Origin: Cyrtodaria siliqua | Lineage: Eukaryota > Mollusca > Bivalvia > Adapedonta > Hiatellidae | Direction of reading: 5' to 3' | Assembly: GCA_037043455.1 (NCBI GenBank) | Contig: JAWPHD010005590.1 | Location: 1 to 64,000 of the forward strand | DNA: 64,000 nt | Shown here: piece by piece, positions 24,381 to 36,110 of the stretch | Numbering within the stretch: the stretch's first letter is position 1 | How the letters are laid out: every line of letters starts with the position of its first letter | Position numbers and translations under genes: made by a program | Notes under the pieces: model-generated | Seen by the model: only the letters and a program-made list of their open reading frames with translations | Database searches by the model: none | Told to the model about the DNA's origin: nothing

Positions 24381-25199
24381 TCAATGAAAACCTTTTGACC
24401 TAATCAAAATTTCTGTAAAGACGGATTTTTAATATCTAGACCGGTTCAGGAGTAGTTCCGTCCACAAGGTCGTGAACGGACGGGCTGACAGAGTGACGGA
24501 CGGACTGCTTCAAAAACAATAAACCCGATTTCTTCCAAAGAATGCGGTTATCATGAATGACATGTAGTTTCTTATGCAAACTTATGATGCTGAGGAACAT
24601 GACCGTTTACAGCTGCAAATGCATGATGTGTTACGAGAAGATCTGATGCCATTTCTCCTAAAAAACACGTCTGTTTCTATCCGTTATCACTCATTTCCCA
24701 TCCATGTCTAACAAGGAACTCAGGCTCTTCTTTTGAATTATCGACATTCATCCTTAGTGTTGCTTGAGTCGATGCATGTCTTACAGGGAGCTATTAAAAC
24801 TGACTTCACATCATGGTGGAAGCTTTGCTAAACAGATAAATTTTAATCCAACAACTTCATTCATAGTTTATCTAAACTATGGTGAAACACTTCACAATGT
24901 CCCATTGTGTCCTACGAAAATGGCTGCTAAAGACCTGTTTCAAAAACCTTGTCATAGCCTGAGTAATCTTGAATTGCTACTCTATTTTTGAAGCTAGAAG
25001 CACTATTTGACCTTCAACACCTTGATAATTGTTTATTTCCAATTACATAAAATGATCAAACAGAGTCGAACCGGTCAGTCAAGAACTGCAGGAAGAACTG
25101 CTCGTTTAGAGTCACAAATAGTGGTTTGTTGATCCAGATACATGTACCGATAAATGTTCCATTTTCGCAATGTCGATGGGTAAACTGGCCTTGTAAAAA

Positions 25200-25900
25200 A
25201 CAATGTTTTACATGTCTTCTAATATATCTACGAGCATTTCCAAAAGGTATCTATCTTGCGTAGTTAAAATGTTTTATGCTGACGAAATAAGGCAGCATAC
25301 TTGCCTTCGTCGCGAGATGTAATATCCAATCACCCGATCTTTCCGCCCTAATGTTGGTTAACATCAATTGTTTCCAGAAACATAAATCAGAACTTGAATG
25401 TTGCCGACTTTGAAAAACCGTAAGCACCAAGTTCTGAGATTTCCTGGGCGATATAACCTGAAATGGCAATTTCAATTGCGCGGCGTCATTTGCTGAATCA
25501 ATTGATGTTTTATCTGAACCATTATAAAGTGTTTCTCTAATCTGTCAAAACGTGTCAAAAAACAAAAGAACGGCACAAGAAGCACCGTCATTAGCGCTTC
25601 CTATGTTGTAGAAGAAGCATATGCATTAGAGTATGTAAGCAAATATATTAGCCTAGCGTCACCTTATACCCTTCCTATCAAACACAATGTGAATGGAGTT
25701 CTGTGAACTTAGACCTGAGTTCACGTGCTGTGCAACTGCATCAATTGCTGGTCCATCGTCTGAATATGTTTGTCTTTGCTGACAATACTTGATAAAGATC
25801 GACGTGTATATGGTGGACATATCGGTTGGACTTGTATATATATATGATGGGAGAATACAATGCAATCGTATTAGGCTCACGAACTGGAAAAAGGCCAACA
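25200..25900 (-). pseudogene. degenerate transposon-associated protein
   Basis: Two minus-strand segments look protein-derived. The downstream one (25475-25251) reads KQLMLTNIRAERSGDWILHL and then MLPYFVSIKHFNYAR before a stop. In a shifted frame RYLLEMLVDILEDM follows. The upstream one (25900-25659) contains SPTDMSTIYTSIFIKYCQQR. A similar combination occurs in a family of multicopy proteins found near transposons in invertebrates, which is recognition by memory of the pattern only. Stops and frameshifts make it nonfunctional. It could be the transposon's own protein or a passenger. Confidence 0.4.
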
Positions 25901-27330
25901 ATATATATTTTGACCAGATGTCATATCAATAACTGCAGTGTTGGACATGTTTCGGCAAGGCATAGATCTCAGGAAATCTCATGTGAAGTATTTGATATTA
26001 ATTCCAAAATTAATTACTAAAGCAAAAGTATCTTGGTGAGACTGGTCTTGTAGTAGACTTTTAAAAAGTAATTGTAGTTATTAATACATGTATAGCTTAT
26101 TTTCATCCGAAATTTTACTTGTACTTGACTGTTCCTTATTTCTTGGAATTAAAACAGAGGAACTGTCGTCACCATCTTTCGCTTGAAAGCACACACTTGA
26201 TAACGAGTGAAATGTATTCTTGTCATCTACTGTTTGCTATACCAGGCACAGAAACGGAATTAATTCAGAAAATTGATTAGCTTTTTGAGCCAAAGTCATA
26301 TACCTAATTTTCGGTGGTAGACTGTATCCTGTCGAAGAAAAGCAACCTTCCAAAAACTATATTTGTCTTCGCAAGTGAAATGGATTCTCACTAGTGAAGA
26401 AGAATCCACCATTGGTAATGGACACACTTTTTTTAAATTATTTTACACGCAGTTCTAAGGCAAGAACAATACAAAATCAATTAGTACTTTGAATTGCGGG
26501 GATAAGGTGCGCGTTGTGAACATCGCAAGTGATCGGCTGTGCATAGTACATTCTTAAACTTATATAATTATACAACCGTCTTGATCGCAGCAAAAAAAAA
26601 ATAGTAGTAAAGTATCTTTACAACATTAAAATCAGAGTGGTTTATGTATGTATTGTACAGAATAATGAGTAAAGCTAATTAAAAAGTGAATAATTTATAT
26701 ATTCATTAAGAAACTAATAAGTTAGTACAACGCCATTGATTAATTATCTCCCTTTATATACAGTTTAAAATCATTTTGGATAACCAAACATATTTTAAGA
26801 TATGTGTGTGATATTTGAAATCATGTATAGTATCAATATATTGCATAATATAACAGTAACTTTAAAGCAACAACAACAACAAAAGACTTTCATATTATTA
26901 GTAGCATACATGTTTAAGCATTAAAATATAAAAATCGGAGTAGGAAAAGTTTCGTCATAATTTGAGAAAGTTTATGCGTTTTATTTTATTTCTTTTGTAG
27001 TTAATCTGTTCTTACATATTTTATTACATTTCTTATTGAACTAAAAGGAATTGATTAATTAATTTCACGTGAACATGTATTAAACAAAATATAATTGTCC
27101 TATTTTAAAAAAGAAATCGATATTTTTAAGTATAGTATTATTCCTTATATTTAAGAAATAATTTTTAGTTAAACATGAAATATAGCATACACAGTTATTT
27201 TACGCACGTAGGAAGATGTTTATATACATTTGTTAACGAAAAATGAGCTATCATTTCTCTGAAACTTATAATTTTAGATGGTAGCTGATATTTTGCTGAA
27301 ATTTGTTATTTATTGGTTGTGGTGTTCAGG
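25901..27330. other. no recognised gene
   Basis: AT-rich interior of the TIR transposon; no motif or repeat from elsewhere in this window was recognised. Confidence 0.5.
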
Positions 27331-28379
27331 CGCAATTTTAAAAAAGTGTACCACTTTGTGCAAGTAATTTTGGTGGGATCGTTTAGTACACATAACTACC
27401 TTTCATTTGATATATAATAAGCCCATTTTCTAGCTGGTCACAGCTAACTCCTTAACTAAGCGACTTTTTCGCATATTGTCACTACAACAACAGGAAACGT
27501 CAATATTCGCTCATATTGACGTGTAACAAAATCATATTAGGTATGTAATGTATACTCGTTCGTGGTTGGTGCAATTTTCTGTTCATGTCAAAGAAAGTAT
27601 GTCACGTGATGTAAACAATGTTGATTTCATTTTAAAAATTCACACGATGTAACGACAATATGTTTGCTTTAAAAATGTTTTTGTTGAAAATTAAATGTTA
27701 CAGCCTCTTCTATTGTTCTAATTTAAAAACACGTTTGCAATTACAATGTTATTATATTTGTAATGGGATAAATGCACTCGTTCTTTCGCGCATAAACATT
27801 GAGCTCCTAAAGTCGCGCAAAATTAATATGCGAAAGAACTCGAGCATATATCCCAATACAACTCTAATAACCTACAAATATCAGATGCAAAACTAGAGAG
27901 AACAAAACAGAAAAAAGTGATATAATAATTATGTAACAATCCTATTATATAAGTACCATATGAAGTTGTTGCTAGTTTTATATACTGATCATAATTGTAT
28001 GGCAATACATGCGAATGTTTATTATATATGGCAATACTGCCTATATTATCAATTTTCAATTTTTCCCTTAACAAAATAATAATTTCTGAGTGCGTCATTA
28101 AGTTATTATTGTTAAATCATGTTATTAAAACGAATTATACGCTAGCGCGTTATTTATTACATATTATCAAGCCGGGTCATAATTATACGAATAGCCTTTG
28201 TTTTTGTTTTATATGTTTCTAGTTTGTAATATAACTGCAATTTTGACATTTTTATCAGTTTTTAAACGTATCACATTCAGTAATCCGCAACGTTGGAAGA
28301 GTTGTAAAAAATCACTTAACAATAATTATTAGCTGAAAGAAACTTACAACAATTTGTTTTACCCCTCTTATGAAAACTT

Positions 28380-29446
28380 ATGAAAACTCTGGGATACATT
28401 TGTTTTGGTCTATTAAAAAATCCGGAGACGTTCTTGGTAAAATTTGTAAATAAACATCAAGTTTCATCTATAAGCATGATAAGCACTTATGACTTCTCTA
28501 CAATATATATAACCTTACCATATAACCTTATCAAATACAAGCTTATTGCTCTTTTTAAAAAAACATTCGCTATTTTGGCCTGTACATATAGTTTATAGAC
28601 AAATTAATGGTATCCCTATGAGTACGAACTGTGCATCCTTTGTTGCAGATTTGTTTTTATATTGCTCTGAAAAAGATTTCATGTTGAGTCTTTAACCAGA
28701 TACCCAGGCAGATGTTTTTGAAGCCTTTATTGTCACTTCACGGTATCTGCATGACATATTGAACATTGACAACCCTTTCATTCCAACTATGGTTATATAT
28801 ATATATATATACCCTACAGAACTTCAACTTAACAAAGCTAATTTCTAATACTAACGCTTCTTTTCTCGATTTACATCTCTCTATTGGAAATAATAAAATA
28901 ATTAGCAAAATATATGACAAGAAAGATGATTTTAATTTTGATATTGGTAATTATTCCCATTTGGATGGGGATATTCCCCAAGTTACTTCTTATGGGGTCT
29001 ATGTGTCTCAACTTATTCGTTTTTCTATAGCTTGTACACGAGTTGAGAACTTCAATATTCTTAATCTTTGTATAACTAAAAATCTACTCCATCAGGGTTA
29101 CCGTAATCATAAACTGCGTAAAACCTTTGCAAAATGGTATTATCGTAACCCTGATCTTCTTTTCAAATATTAAAGTAATTTAACAACTCTTCTGCGTCAA
29201 GGACTATCACAACCTGACTTCTATGGTGACGTGATTTACAAACTTCGTAAGATCCTTGGTCATGATCACTTTCATACTATCTTTGTTCAACTTGTTAAAA
29301 GGTTTATCAAACTAGGATATGTCCCTATAATATTGCAACGCACTTCATGCTTAGTGGGGGAACCATTTACGGTTCGCCACTATGATTTTCTCTTTAATTG
29401 TGCGATGACCCCACAGGCTGTGGATCCTATTATGACGTCTACCTAA
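28380..29446 (+). pseudogene. PLE-A reverse transcriptase with mutated catalytic site
   Basis: Motif A lies near 28485-28560 (TYDFSTIYITLPYNLIK). Between 28585 and 28590 about 200 bp of the protein are missing, and the next block gives a degraded GIPMSTNCASF. Near 28740-28760 the catalytic site reads RYLHDI, with histidine in place of the first aspartate. The C-terminal blocks (LDLHLSIGN, DKKDDFNFDIGNYSHLDG, VYVSQLIRFSIACT) follow to 29173, where a stop (KY*) interrupts them. The frame resumes at 29231 to the end at 29446. It cannot be active. A TA run at 28793-28812 lies inside. Confidence 0.85.
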
Positions 29447-29477
29447 AGCCCAAAGGACGGTGACGTTTGATGTTTGT

Positions 29478-29698
29478 CTGCAATAATCAGTAGTGTTATT
29501 TTTAACTGGTCCTTTGGGACCAGCGAGCCCAATATAGGTGGCTTTAAAGTAGAATACCGCTTAAGCCGGTGCTATGGGGCGTGAGAAGTGTTGCTTCTTT
29601 CATTACTTCTCATGAACAGACTCAATAAAACCGAGTCTGCTGCTTTATTCTCTGAATTGTGTTTGTTGCTCTCAAAGGATCACTTTTATCAGTATTTG
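29478..29698 (+). repeat. H repeat inserted in the PLE-A 3' UTR
   Basis: The 3' UTR of the copy at 58679 runs GTTTGATGTTAGTCT...CCTGTCGTGCCC without interruption; here about 220 bp intervene. The insert shows the GGTCC/GGACC hairpin, TGAGAAGT / ACTTCTCA and CAGACTC-AATAAAACC-GAGTCTG. Confidence 0.85.
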
Positions 29699-29871
29699 TT
29701 GTCGTGCCCTCAATGGTTTGTTCTCTTGTTACTCTGGTTTCTGCCAAATCAATGAGTACCTTCTTTGTGGCTTTCCAGGCTATAGTTTTGTTGTATCTAT
29801 ATATACACGAGCATGTTTCTGTTTCACCTATATTGCCTATTAATGCTACCTTGTTGGTTAGAGAATATTTC

Positions 29872-30140
29872 ATGGCGGGGACTTCTTTATGTACACTGTC
29901 CCGTTTTATTGGGATGACAGTAGGGTAAATGTGAGGTATGGTGAACCCTAGAACCTAGTTTAAACCCCCGCAACCTTTTTTGCCACTGACCGTTCCAAGG
30001 CGGTATACCCTTTTGTGTTTTTGATGTCTTGGTCGTATTTTATTCATCTTTAAAATTGTTCTTTGGTTCTGCGTGTGTTTGTGATTATCTGTCGGTCCTT
30101 GAATGATGCTACTTGTCCTGTTCGGTTTTTATATCTATAT
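29872..30140 (+). mobile_element. PLE-A 3' tail of copy 2
   Basis: ATGGCGGGGACTTC near 29871, GGTGAACCCTAGAACC near 29940, GCCACTGACCGTTCC near 29985 and the end CTTGTCCTGTTCGGTTTTTATA. It ends the element that starts at 20458. Confidence 0.8.
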
Positions 30141-31046
30141 TTACAAGAATATGCAGCAATTTTATGACAGAAATCCCAAAGTTCAAGCAGAACGGATTAT
30201 CAATGTTTATTGACCTGTATACACAGTATAGTCCGCAAGTCATAAAACTCCAGTCAGTAATTAATAGGAAATATTATATGCAACAGTTGCTTGTCCGTAA
30301 CTACCAGAATATATGTAACACTTGTTTGACGGTACTGGACTAATTAGTTGGAAACGGATAATAGATGGTGCCAATTTTCCAAAAGTTTTTAACTAATAAA
30401 TTATCCCTTTCAGCCCAATGTCACTGTCTTCTAAACTCATTTCATCTGGAGATTTCAATGAACTTCTGAGCAGACGTTGTGGATGTAGCCAGATTGTGGT
30501 TAAACATTTCAGTGTTGAATCCAGTGGCTGATGGGGTAGATCTACATTTATCATAGACTGAAGAGGAAGCCAGATTATACTTTTCCCCGAATCATGCTTT
30601 TTGGACTCACGATCAGATTATTTGTTTCCAAGAATGTGAGAGAAGGCTGGATTATTATTGTTTTCAACAATTTGAGGGACTTTTTCCCCCTCAATTCAGA
30701 GCCAGGATATTTGTTTAACAATTCAACGGCCGGATTTTTTCCAGGTAAAATTCCAACCCCCACTCCCAACTCCCCCCCCCCCCACACACACACACACTTC
30801 CCCCCAACTCAAAATGGTTGGTACCTTATTACAAAGACTGTATTTAAACAGAAGTAGGTCTATGAAATTTTATTTTAATAATTGTTTTGTTTTAACGAAT
30901 GTATAACTAGACAAGGTTCTTTTATGCTTTCTATCACAATGACTTTTTGAGATATTGCTTAGTTTATTTTGCAAAGTGCCCATGATCAAATCTTCAAACA
31001 TTAAAGAACCATAATATTGTGTCGAAAGAAACACATTCAAGAGATA
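30141..31046. other. no recognised gene; poly-C/CA run
   Basis: A C run followed by CACACA at 30767-30800 is the only clear feature. ORFs at 30113-30343 and 30594-30857 show no domain. Confidence 0.55.
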
Positions 31047-32026
31047 CATACACAGTCGCGTTCAAGTAACCCAAATAAATGCAGAACGAACGCTGAACGA
31101 ACGGAAAATGAACGCAGAATGAACGCAGAACGAACGCAGAATGAACGTTGCACGATCTATATTTTAAAATGCATTACGTTCGTTGCGTTCGTTTCGTTCG
31201 TTTTCAGCGTTTAGCGTTTTAAAAAGCGAACGATGAATGCATTTTTTTATAACGCTAAACGCTGAAAACGAACGGAACGAACGAAACGATCGCAACGAAA
31301 CAAACGAAACGAACGCAAATGCATTTCGCTATTTCGGATACCTTTCAGTATTATCCTTTTGAGTACATAATTGAAGTCTCGGTTTAAACGAAGTGAGTTT
31401 TGCAGTATTTTAATATAAAGAAATACACTGTGTAACTGGTGTTTTTTAAGCACGATTACACACTTTCATTTTTACTTAGAATAGCAATATTTATTGTGTA
31501 GCACAAACTTTAAATTATTTCAATAACAAACTGAAATAATGTTTGTAAATTCAAACGGCATATTTTTATATAGTGTCAAATATTAAATTTTTGATAAAAA
31601 TGACAAAAACCCGGAAGAAAACAGAATATTCATGCATGTAACCACAAATAATGTCAACCAAAGGACACATTTTTCGATATGATTACAAACATTAGTCGCC
31701 GACTCGTGGTAAGAATTCATGACTGGATATCATGCGTAGTTTAATCGTCAGAAATGTTGCGATTGGTAAACTCTGAACGAACGAGAGCAAATGCATTTTC
31801 TCCGTTTGTGCATTTAAACGCACATATTATGTTGCGCTCCTTCCGTGCATTTAAACGAACGCATATCTTCATTTATAAACGCTGAATGCATTCAAAAACG
31901 CAAATGATTTGCATTTTAAAAAATGCATTCATAAAAATGAAATGCAAACGGAATGCAAACGGAGCGCAAACGGAACGCAAACGGAATGCATTTTTTGGGT
32001 ACTTGAACGCAACTGGGTCTGTATGT
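31047..32026. mobile_element. GAACG-rich foldback element with terminal inverted repeats
   Basis: The left end CATACACAGTCGCGTTCAAG and the right end CTTGAACGCAACTGGGTCTG are inverted matches. Inside are tandem GAACGCAGAAT-type units (31080-31150), a large palindrome (arms about 31172-31218 and 31250-31300, centred on GCGTTTAGCGTT / AACGCTAAACGC) and five 11-bp GCAAACGGAAT-type units near 31940-31990. There is no coding capacity. Confidence 0.7.
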
Positions 32027-33640
32027 CCGGTCTGATTAACAAATTCCGCCTACAATATACGGGGAAATCAGAAAAAAACACAATAACAAAACAGTTTCGA
32101 TTTCACACTGAACCTTTTGCTTTAATGATAATTTGAAAACGTTTTTGTAATTGACATAGACAAACATAATTCATTTGGGTGATTTGGTTCGATATTATTT
32201 TCAAGGCAACAACATAAATTATAAACATTTTGATAATGTAGTTCTCTTGTAATAATTATATTTTTTGTGTTTGAGTAACGAAATAGAATGTAATATGGCA
32301 AGTACAGTTCTATTCTTTTATTTAAAGTTTCAGAAATGTTAGAGATTTTCTTATACAATTAAAGTACTGAATATGTTTTGATATTATGCCCTAAGATATA
32401 TATGTTTATCACATAACTTACGGTGTGGGATTGAAATAACTCCATTCTATATTTTCGATATACCACTAGTTATATAAGTATGCAAATGAGCCTAGTATGC
32501 GCTGTCAAAAAAATCGATAATGACTATGATCCAATTCCCAAGGTTCATGTCGGTTTCGCGTGTTAAAGCAACAGGCAAAATGCAATAAAAGTCTATATGT
32601 GAGATATGTTATAAATAGAATCTAACATTCGTCCTCATTCATTATTGAATTTATTAAACTCCATAGCATGATTGATATAATGCTCGGCAAGAGCCTCGCA
32701 TTATATCATTTTGCAAACTCGCTTAATAAATGCAATAATGAATGAGTACTTATGTAAGATCCTCTATATACTATGTTCATTGCTTATTTATTTTTATTGT
32801 TTTAATTTGTTGTGATTATAAGCCATTACGGAGGCTTTTGCTCAATACTGATCTCATTCCAGACTGGATAAGTTATTTTTAATAATGTGTATTGTAATCA
32901 GTATAAAACATGGTATGTTTCGAATACATTTTCGATCGAGGTAAATATTAAAACACATGTTATACGTGCAGATTATTTTATTTATTAATGTATATACTGT
33001 TCATTTTGGCGTTTTTTAATCGATTCTAATCAGCTCATGGGCTATGATTGTTATAGTTATTTCCATAACCTTCACAGAAATACTACTCTACGAAACAACA
33101 GGCATGTCCACATTTGTGTGGCGGTTATGAAGATAACTACACAACACTCATAACTCATAAGCATATCATTAGAATCGGTTATGAACGCCATAATTAATGG
33201 TATATAAATAGATAAATAATAAACGCATGTGTATAACATGTGTTTTAATGTTTACCTCGATTGTTGTCAAAACTCGGTTACAAAATGGACGCCATTTTCA
33301 GCTCTGTGATAGCCTTGCTAATCACGTAATGATTGATCCTCAGAAAATGTTAGCACTTGCCACTCTTTTGCTCTGTGAGAAACCTTCAATTAAGACCTTA
33401 ATTGGCCTTAGACAGACATAGGTGGACGTTGGTTCGACATACTTCTTATTACCTCCATATGGTATTGTAAAGTCCATATAGGATTTTCGGAAACATGTGA
33501 ACATGATTTAAATGATGTAGCTCGGAAAAGAAGAGTCCACAAAATCCACAAAAGATCTTAATTTGACATTTTCTTGAGCAAAATTTAAGTAAGAGAAAAG
33601 GAAGTAAAAAGGTAAACATTATAATTTATTATTTTAAACG
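32027..33640. other. no recognised gene
   Basis: AT-rich sequence. ORFs at 32122-32358 and 33227-33421 have no recognised domain. Confidence 0.5.
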
Positions 33641-33719
33641 GTTACATTTTGTAAAAGAAAATACGTCTTAAAGAAATACGTACACTGCAGTATAAAATAT
33701 ATACGTTAGACAATGTATC

Positions 33720-34005
33720 GCCAGCTGAACAAGAAGCAGTCTTAGACAGCAAGTTTCCCACCAAATTTCGCGAGCAATAACCAATCCGCGAAAAATCATC
33801 TCCACTTGATATTGATGTTTCCGAGTAAGTTTCATGAAAATCCAACCTAGGGTCACTGAGAAATAGCGTGAACAATATTTTTCTATCATACCTTTCAAGG
33901 GCCATAACTCCGCGACAAAATCCAACCAAAGATTGCTGAGAAAAAGCGCGAGCAAGAACTATGAACATTTTCAAATGGCCATAGCTCCGCGCAGCAGCAT
34001 CAATC
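33720..34005. repeat. two-fold internal repeat
   Basis: AAATCCAACCTAGGGTCACTGAGAAATAGCGTGA is echoed by AAATCCAACCAAAGATTGCTG...AAGCGCGAGCAA. GGGCCATAACTCCGCG recurs as GGCCATAGCTCCGCG. It looks like a common dispersed repeat with about 80-90 bp periodicity. Confidence 0.5.
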
Positions 34006-34012
34006 AGTAAAC

Positions 34013-34105
34013 GAGTATGAGAGTGGACCTTTGGAAAGGGCCGAACACGACAAATATGAAATATTGCAGTCTCGGTTTGATTGAGACTGTTCATGAACGG
34101 TACAA
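34013..34105 (-). repeat. H repeat, partial copy
   Basis: GAGTATGAGAGTGGACC, GGAAAGGGCCGAACACGAC, CAGTCTC...GAGACTGTTCATGAACGGTA. It ends inside the second hairpin. Confidence 0.8.
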
Positions 34106-34109
34106 ACAT

Positions 34110-35185
34110 GACGGCGTAACATGACGGTGATACCGATGTATCCCAGAAAGTTTCATGTTTTCAGTTTTTGTATAAGAACCGCCCTTATTTCTAGCGTTTA
34201 CGAACCGCACTGTGGCATTTTCCGAATGGGATACGAGCTGCACTGTTTCACTTTCGAATAAACGGGGGAAAATGCATGTTTTGGTACATTTTACACAAAA
34301 TGAACTATGTGGGTGCTTAGATGGCTTGTAGCGCTTCGATTTTAACTCAACAATTATTTGTGCCTTTCGATAACGATAGCAACAACAATACCAGACCATT
34401 CGCTACAAACTGTATAGCCATGCGAAAATAAGTCATTCACCTGACTGCCAATACATGTACCAGTTGTTAATTGTAATGCAAAATTAAGCCCAAAAAATAA
34501 TACAAAAGTGACACGCTTACCACTCGCTGTTTACACTGTCCCCTCTTGGATTATACTCAATTTATTACTGGTTACACCACAGTGCAAGATTGGCATAAGG
34601 AATAATGCCATTAATATTAAGATTGTATTTCTGCGGGAAATAGTATTTATCACAAGTGTCTGACAACAAAGACAAGCTAACATCAAGAGTCTGTATTGTG
34701 AAATCGGTCCGTTATGGAGCTTTTTACGTGCACAAAATTGTTGAAGGTAACCTTAGTAATTTTCCATGTGTGTACGAGCTTTATACGTTTAAGAAATACG
34801 TGTGTCCATGGCAAAATACGTTTAGATCGTACCTGTAGCAGTGATATATGCCATCTGTTGACAATTTGGTCAGGCGAAGTGCACGGTAGCGACTTGTGGT
34901 CCCGGCAGCTAGTGATGTTTTATGATATTTGTCATCTTTTCAACTACAAACTTGCCAGCAACGAATACTTGCATGCTAATACTTACGTGTTTTCGATAAT
35001 TCATTAATGTATTTTAGTGGTCGAAGGCGTCTGCTCTGTCACAATTTTAAAAATTTCTAAAATATGAACGCCATATAATGTTTATTAATAATGCAATAAC
35101 TTCATTGCACTTTTTCAATCTTGCTCCTACTACTTAACCAACTACAACGTGATTTTTGCAGGATTACAGACTAAGATAAAGTATG
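34110..35185. other. no recognised gene
   Basis: No convincing coding sequence or repeat family was found. Confidence 0.45.
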
Positions 35186-35189
35186 AAAG

Positions 35190-35560
35190 AGTATGAAAGG
35201 AGATGGAAATCGCCAAACACAATACATTTAAAAAATATTGCAGTCTCGGTTTGACTGAGACAGTTCATGGATGGTAGTTAAACATGCCTGCCAGAATTCA
35301 CGCCCTTTAGCCCCGCCAGCGGCTTTTTTTGCCACTGACCGTTCCAAAGCGGTAGCCCTATTGTCAACCCTTTTGTGTTTGTGATGTCTAATTTGACATT
35401 TTGTTCATCTTTAAAGTGGTTCTTTGTTTTTGTGTGTGTTTGTGCTTACCTGTCGTCCTTGAATGCTACTTTTCCTGTTCGACTGTTATATCCACATTTG
35501 AGCAGAACTCAATATTTAAAATGTCAATATTACGAAATTTGAGCCATCCCTAAGATGGTA
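35190..35560 (-). repeat. H repeat split by a PLE-A tail
   Basis: The H sequence runs to TTTAGCCCC at 35315 and resumes at 35498 with TTGAGCAGAACTCAATATT, which are contiguous in the copies near 8590 and 61735. The intervening 180 bp is a plus-strand PLE-A tail. Confidence 0.75.
35316..35497 (+). mobile_element. minimal PLE-A tail insertion (about 180 bp)
   Basis: It starts almost exactly at the first hairpin (GCCAGCGGC) and ends CCTTGAATGCTACTTTTCCTG...ATATC. This is a severely 5'-truncated insertion carrying only the hairpins and terminus. Confidence 0.75.
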
Positions 35561-35911
35561 TGCATATCAGAAATGTTAGCTCTGTTGAGTTGAAGTTCTG
35601 CAGGATATATATTATTAACCATAGTAGAAAAGATAGGATTGTCAATGTTCAATATGTCAACCAAATACCGAGAGGTATCATTAAAGGCCTCAATTACATC
35701 TGCCTGAGTATCTGGTGTAGGACTCAACATGAACTTTCTGTCATAGCAATACAAAAACAAATCTGTGACAAGAGGTGCAAAGTTCATACCCATAGGGATA
35801 CCAACAATTTGTATATAAACAGTACCTGCATACTTGACGAACTATTATTTGATAGGAAAAATTAGTGCTTCACAAACTTCTTGGCAAGTAGTGTAATTGT
35901 CTAAGTTGGAA
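35530..35911 (-). pseudogene. PLE-A reverse transcriptase fragment
   Basis: Minus strand, with QEVCEALIF-like sequence near 35880, VGIPMGMNFAPLVTDLF near 35810-35760, DTQADVIEAFNDTSRY and the catalytic site RYLVDI (valine for the first aspartate) near 35665-35650, then IYPAELQLNRANIS. It stops at about 35545, where sequence passes into the H repeat. Truncated and mutated. Confidence 0.8.
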
Positions 35912-35924
35912 GCAGAGGTTATGA

Positions 35925-36110
35925 CGCTTCCGCATCAGAAGTAACAGTCCAAAGACTAAATTAAAAAGCAGACAAGATAATCCTAAGGGTGATTAAACAT
36001 TACTCGGAGCCTTTAAAGGCTTGAGTTGTGAAACCACTATTTCGAAAGTAAAGTATGAGAACAAAGTATTTGAGAATGTACCACCGATATTTTTAGTATA
36101 TAAATATTGG
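35925..36110 (+). repeat. H long-form extension, dispersed copy
   Basis: AGACTAAATTAAAAAGCAGAC...CTAAGGGTGATTAAACA...GAATGTACCACCGAT matches 49935-50125, 61330-61500 and 61965-62110. Confidence 0.75.

Larger units (their letters stand above)
21899..27489. mobile_element. 5.6-kb DNA transposon with long imperfect terminal inverted repeats
   Basis: The left end TGTTGTAGTGACAATTG at 21899 is mirrored by TTGTCACTACAACA ending at 27489. Homology continues inward for about 150 bp: GAAATTACTTGCGCAAAGTGGTACGA on the left matches the reverse complement near 27340-27370, where TTACTTGCACAAAGTGGTAC is read. The element splits the PLE-A leader. Inside are a SINE (23068), an H unit (24073) and a broken minus-strand coding remnant (25200-25900). 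No intact transposase was recognised, so the superfamily is unknown. No clear target duplication was seen. Confidence 0.6.
20458..30140 (+). mobile_element. PLE-A copy 2, opened by three later insertions
   Basis: The parts in order are an inverted tail (20458-20612), leader (20613-20806), PLE-B insertion (20807-21863), leader (21868-21898), a TIR transposon (21899-27489), leader (27490-28330), RT (28380-29446), 3' UTR with an H insertion (29478-29698), and tail (29872-30140). Joining the leader pieces reproduces the uninterrupted leader at 32-1078 in the same order. Removing the insertions leaves an element of about 3 kb. The reading depends on alignment by eye of the leader segments, which are clearly similar. 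Confidence 0.7.

Noticed and set aside
33642..34109. 155-codon minus-strand ORF
   Set aside because: It runs through a dispersed internal repeat and part of an H unit, and shows no recognised motif.
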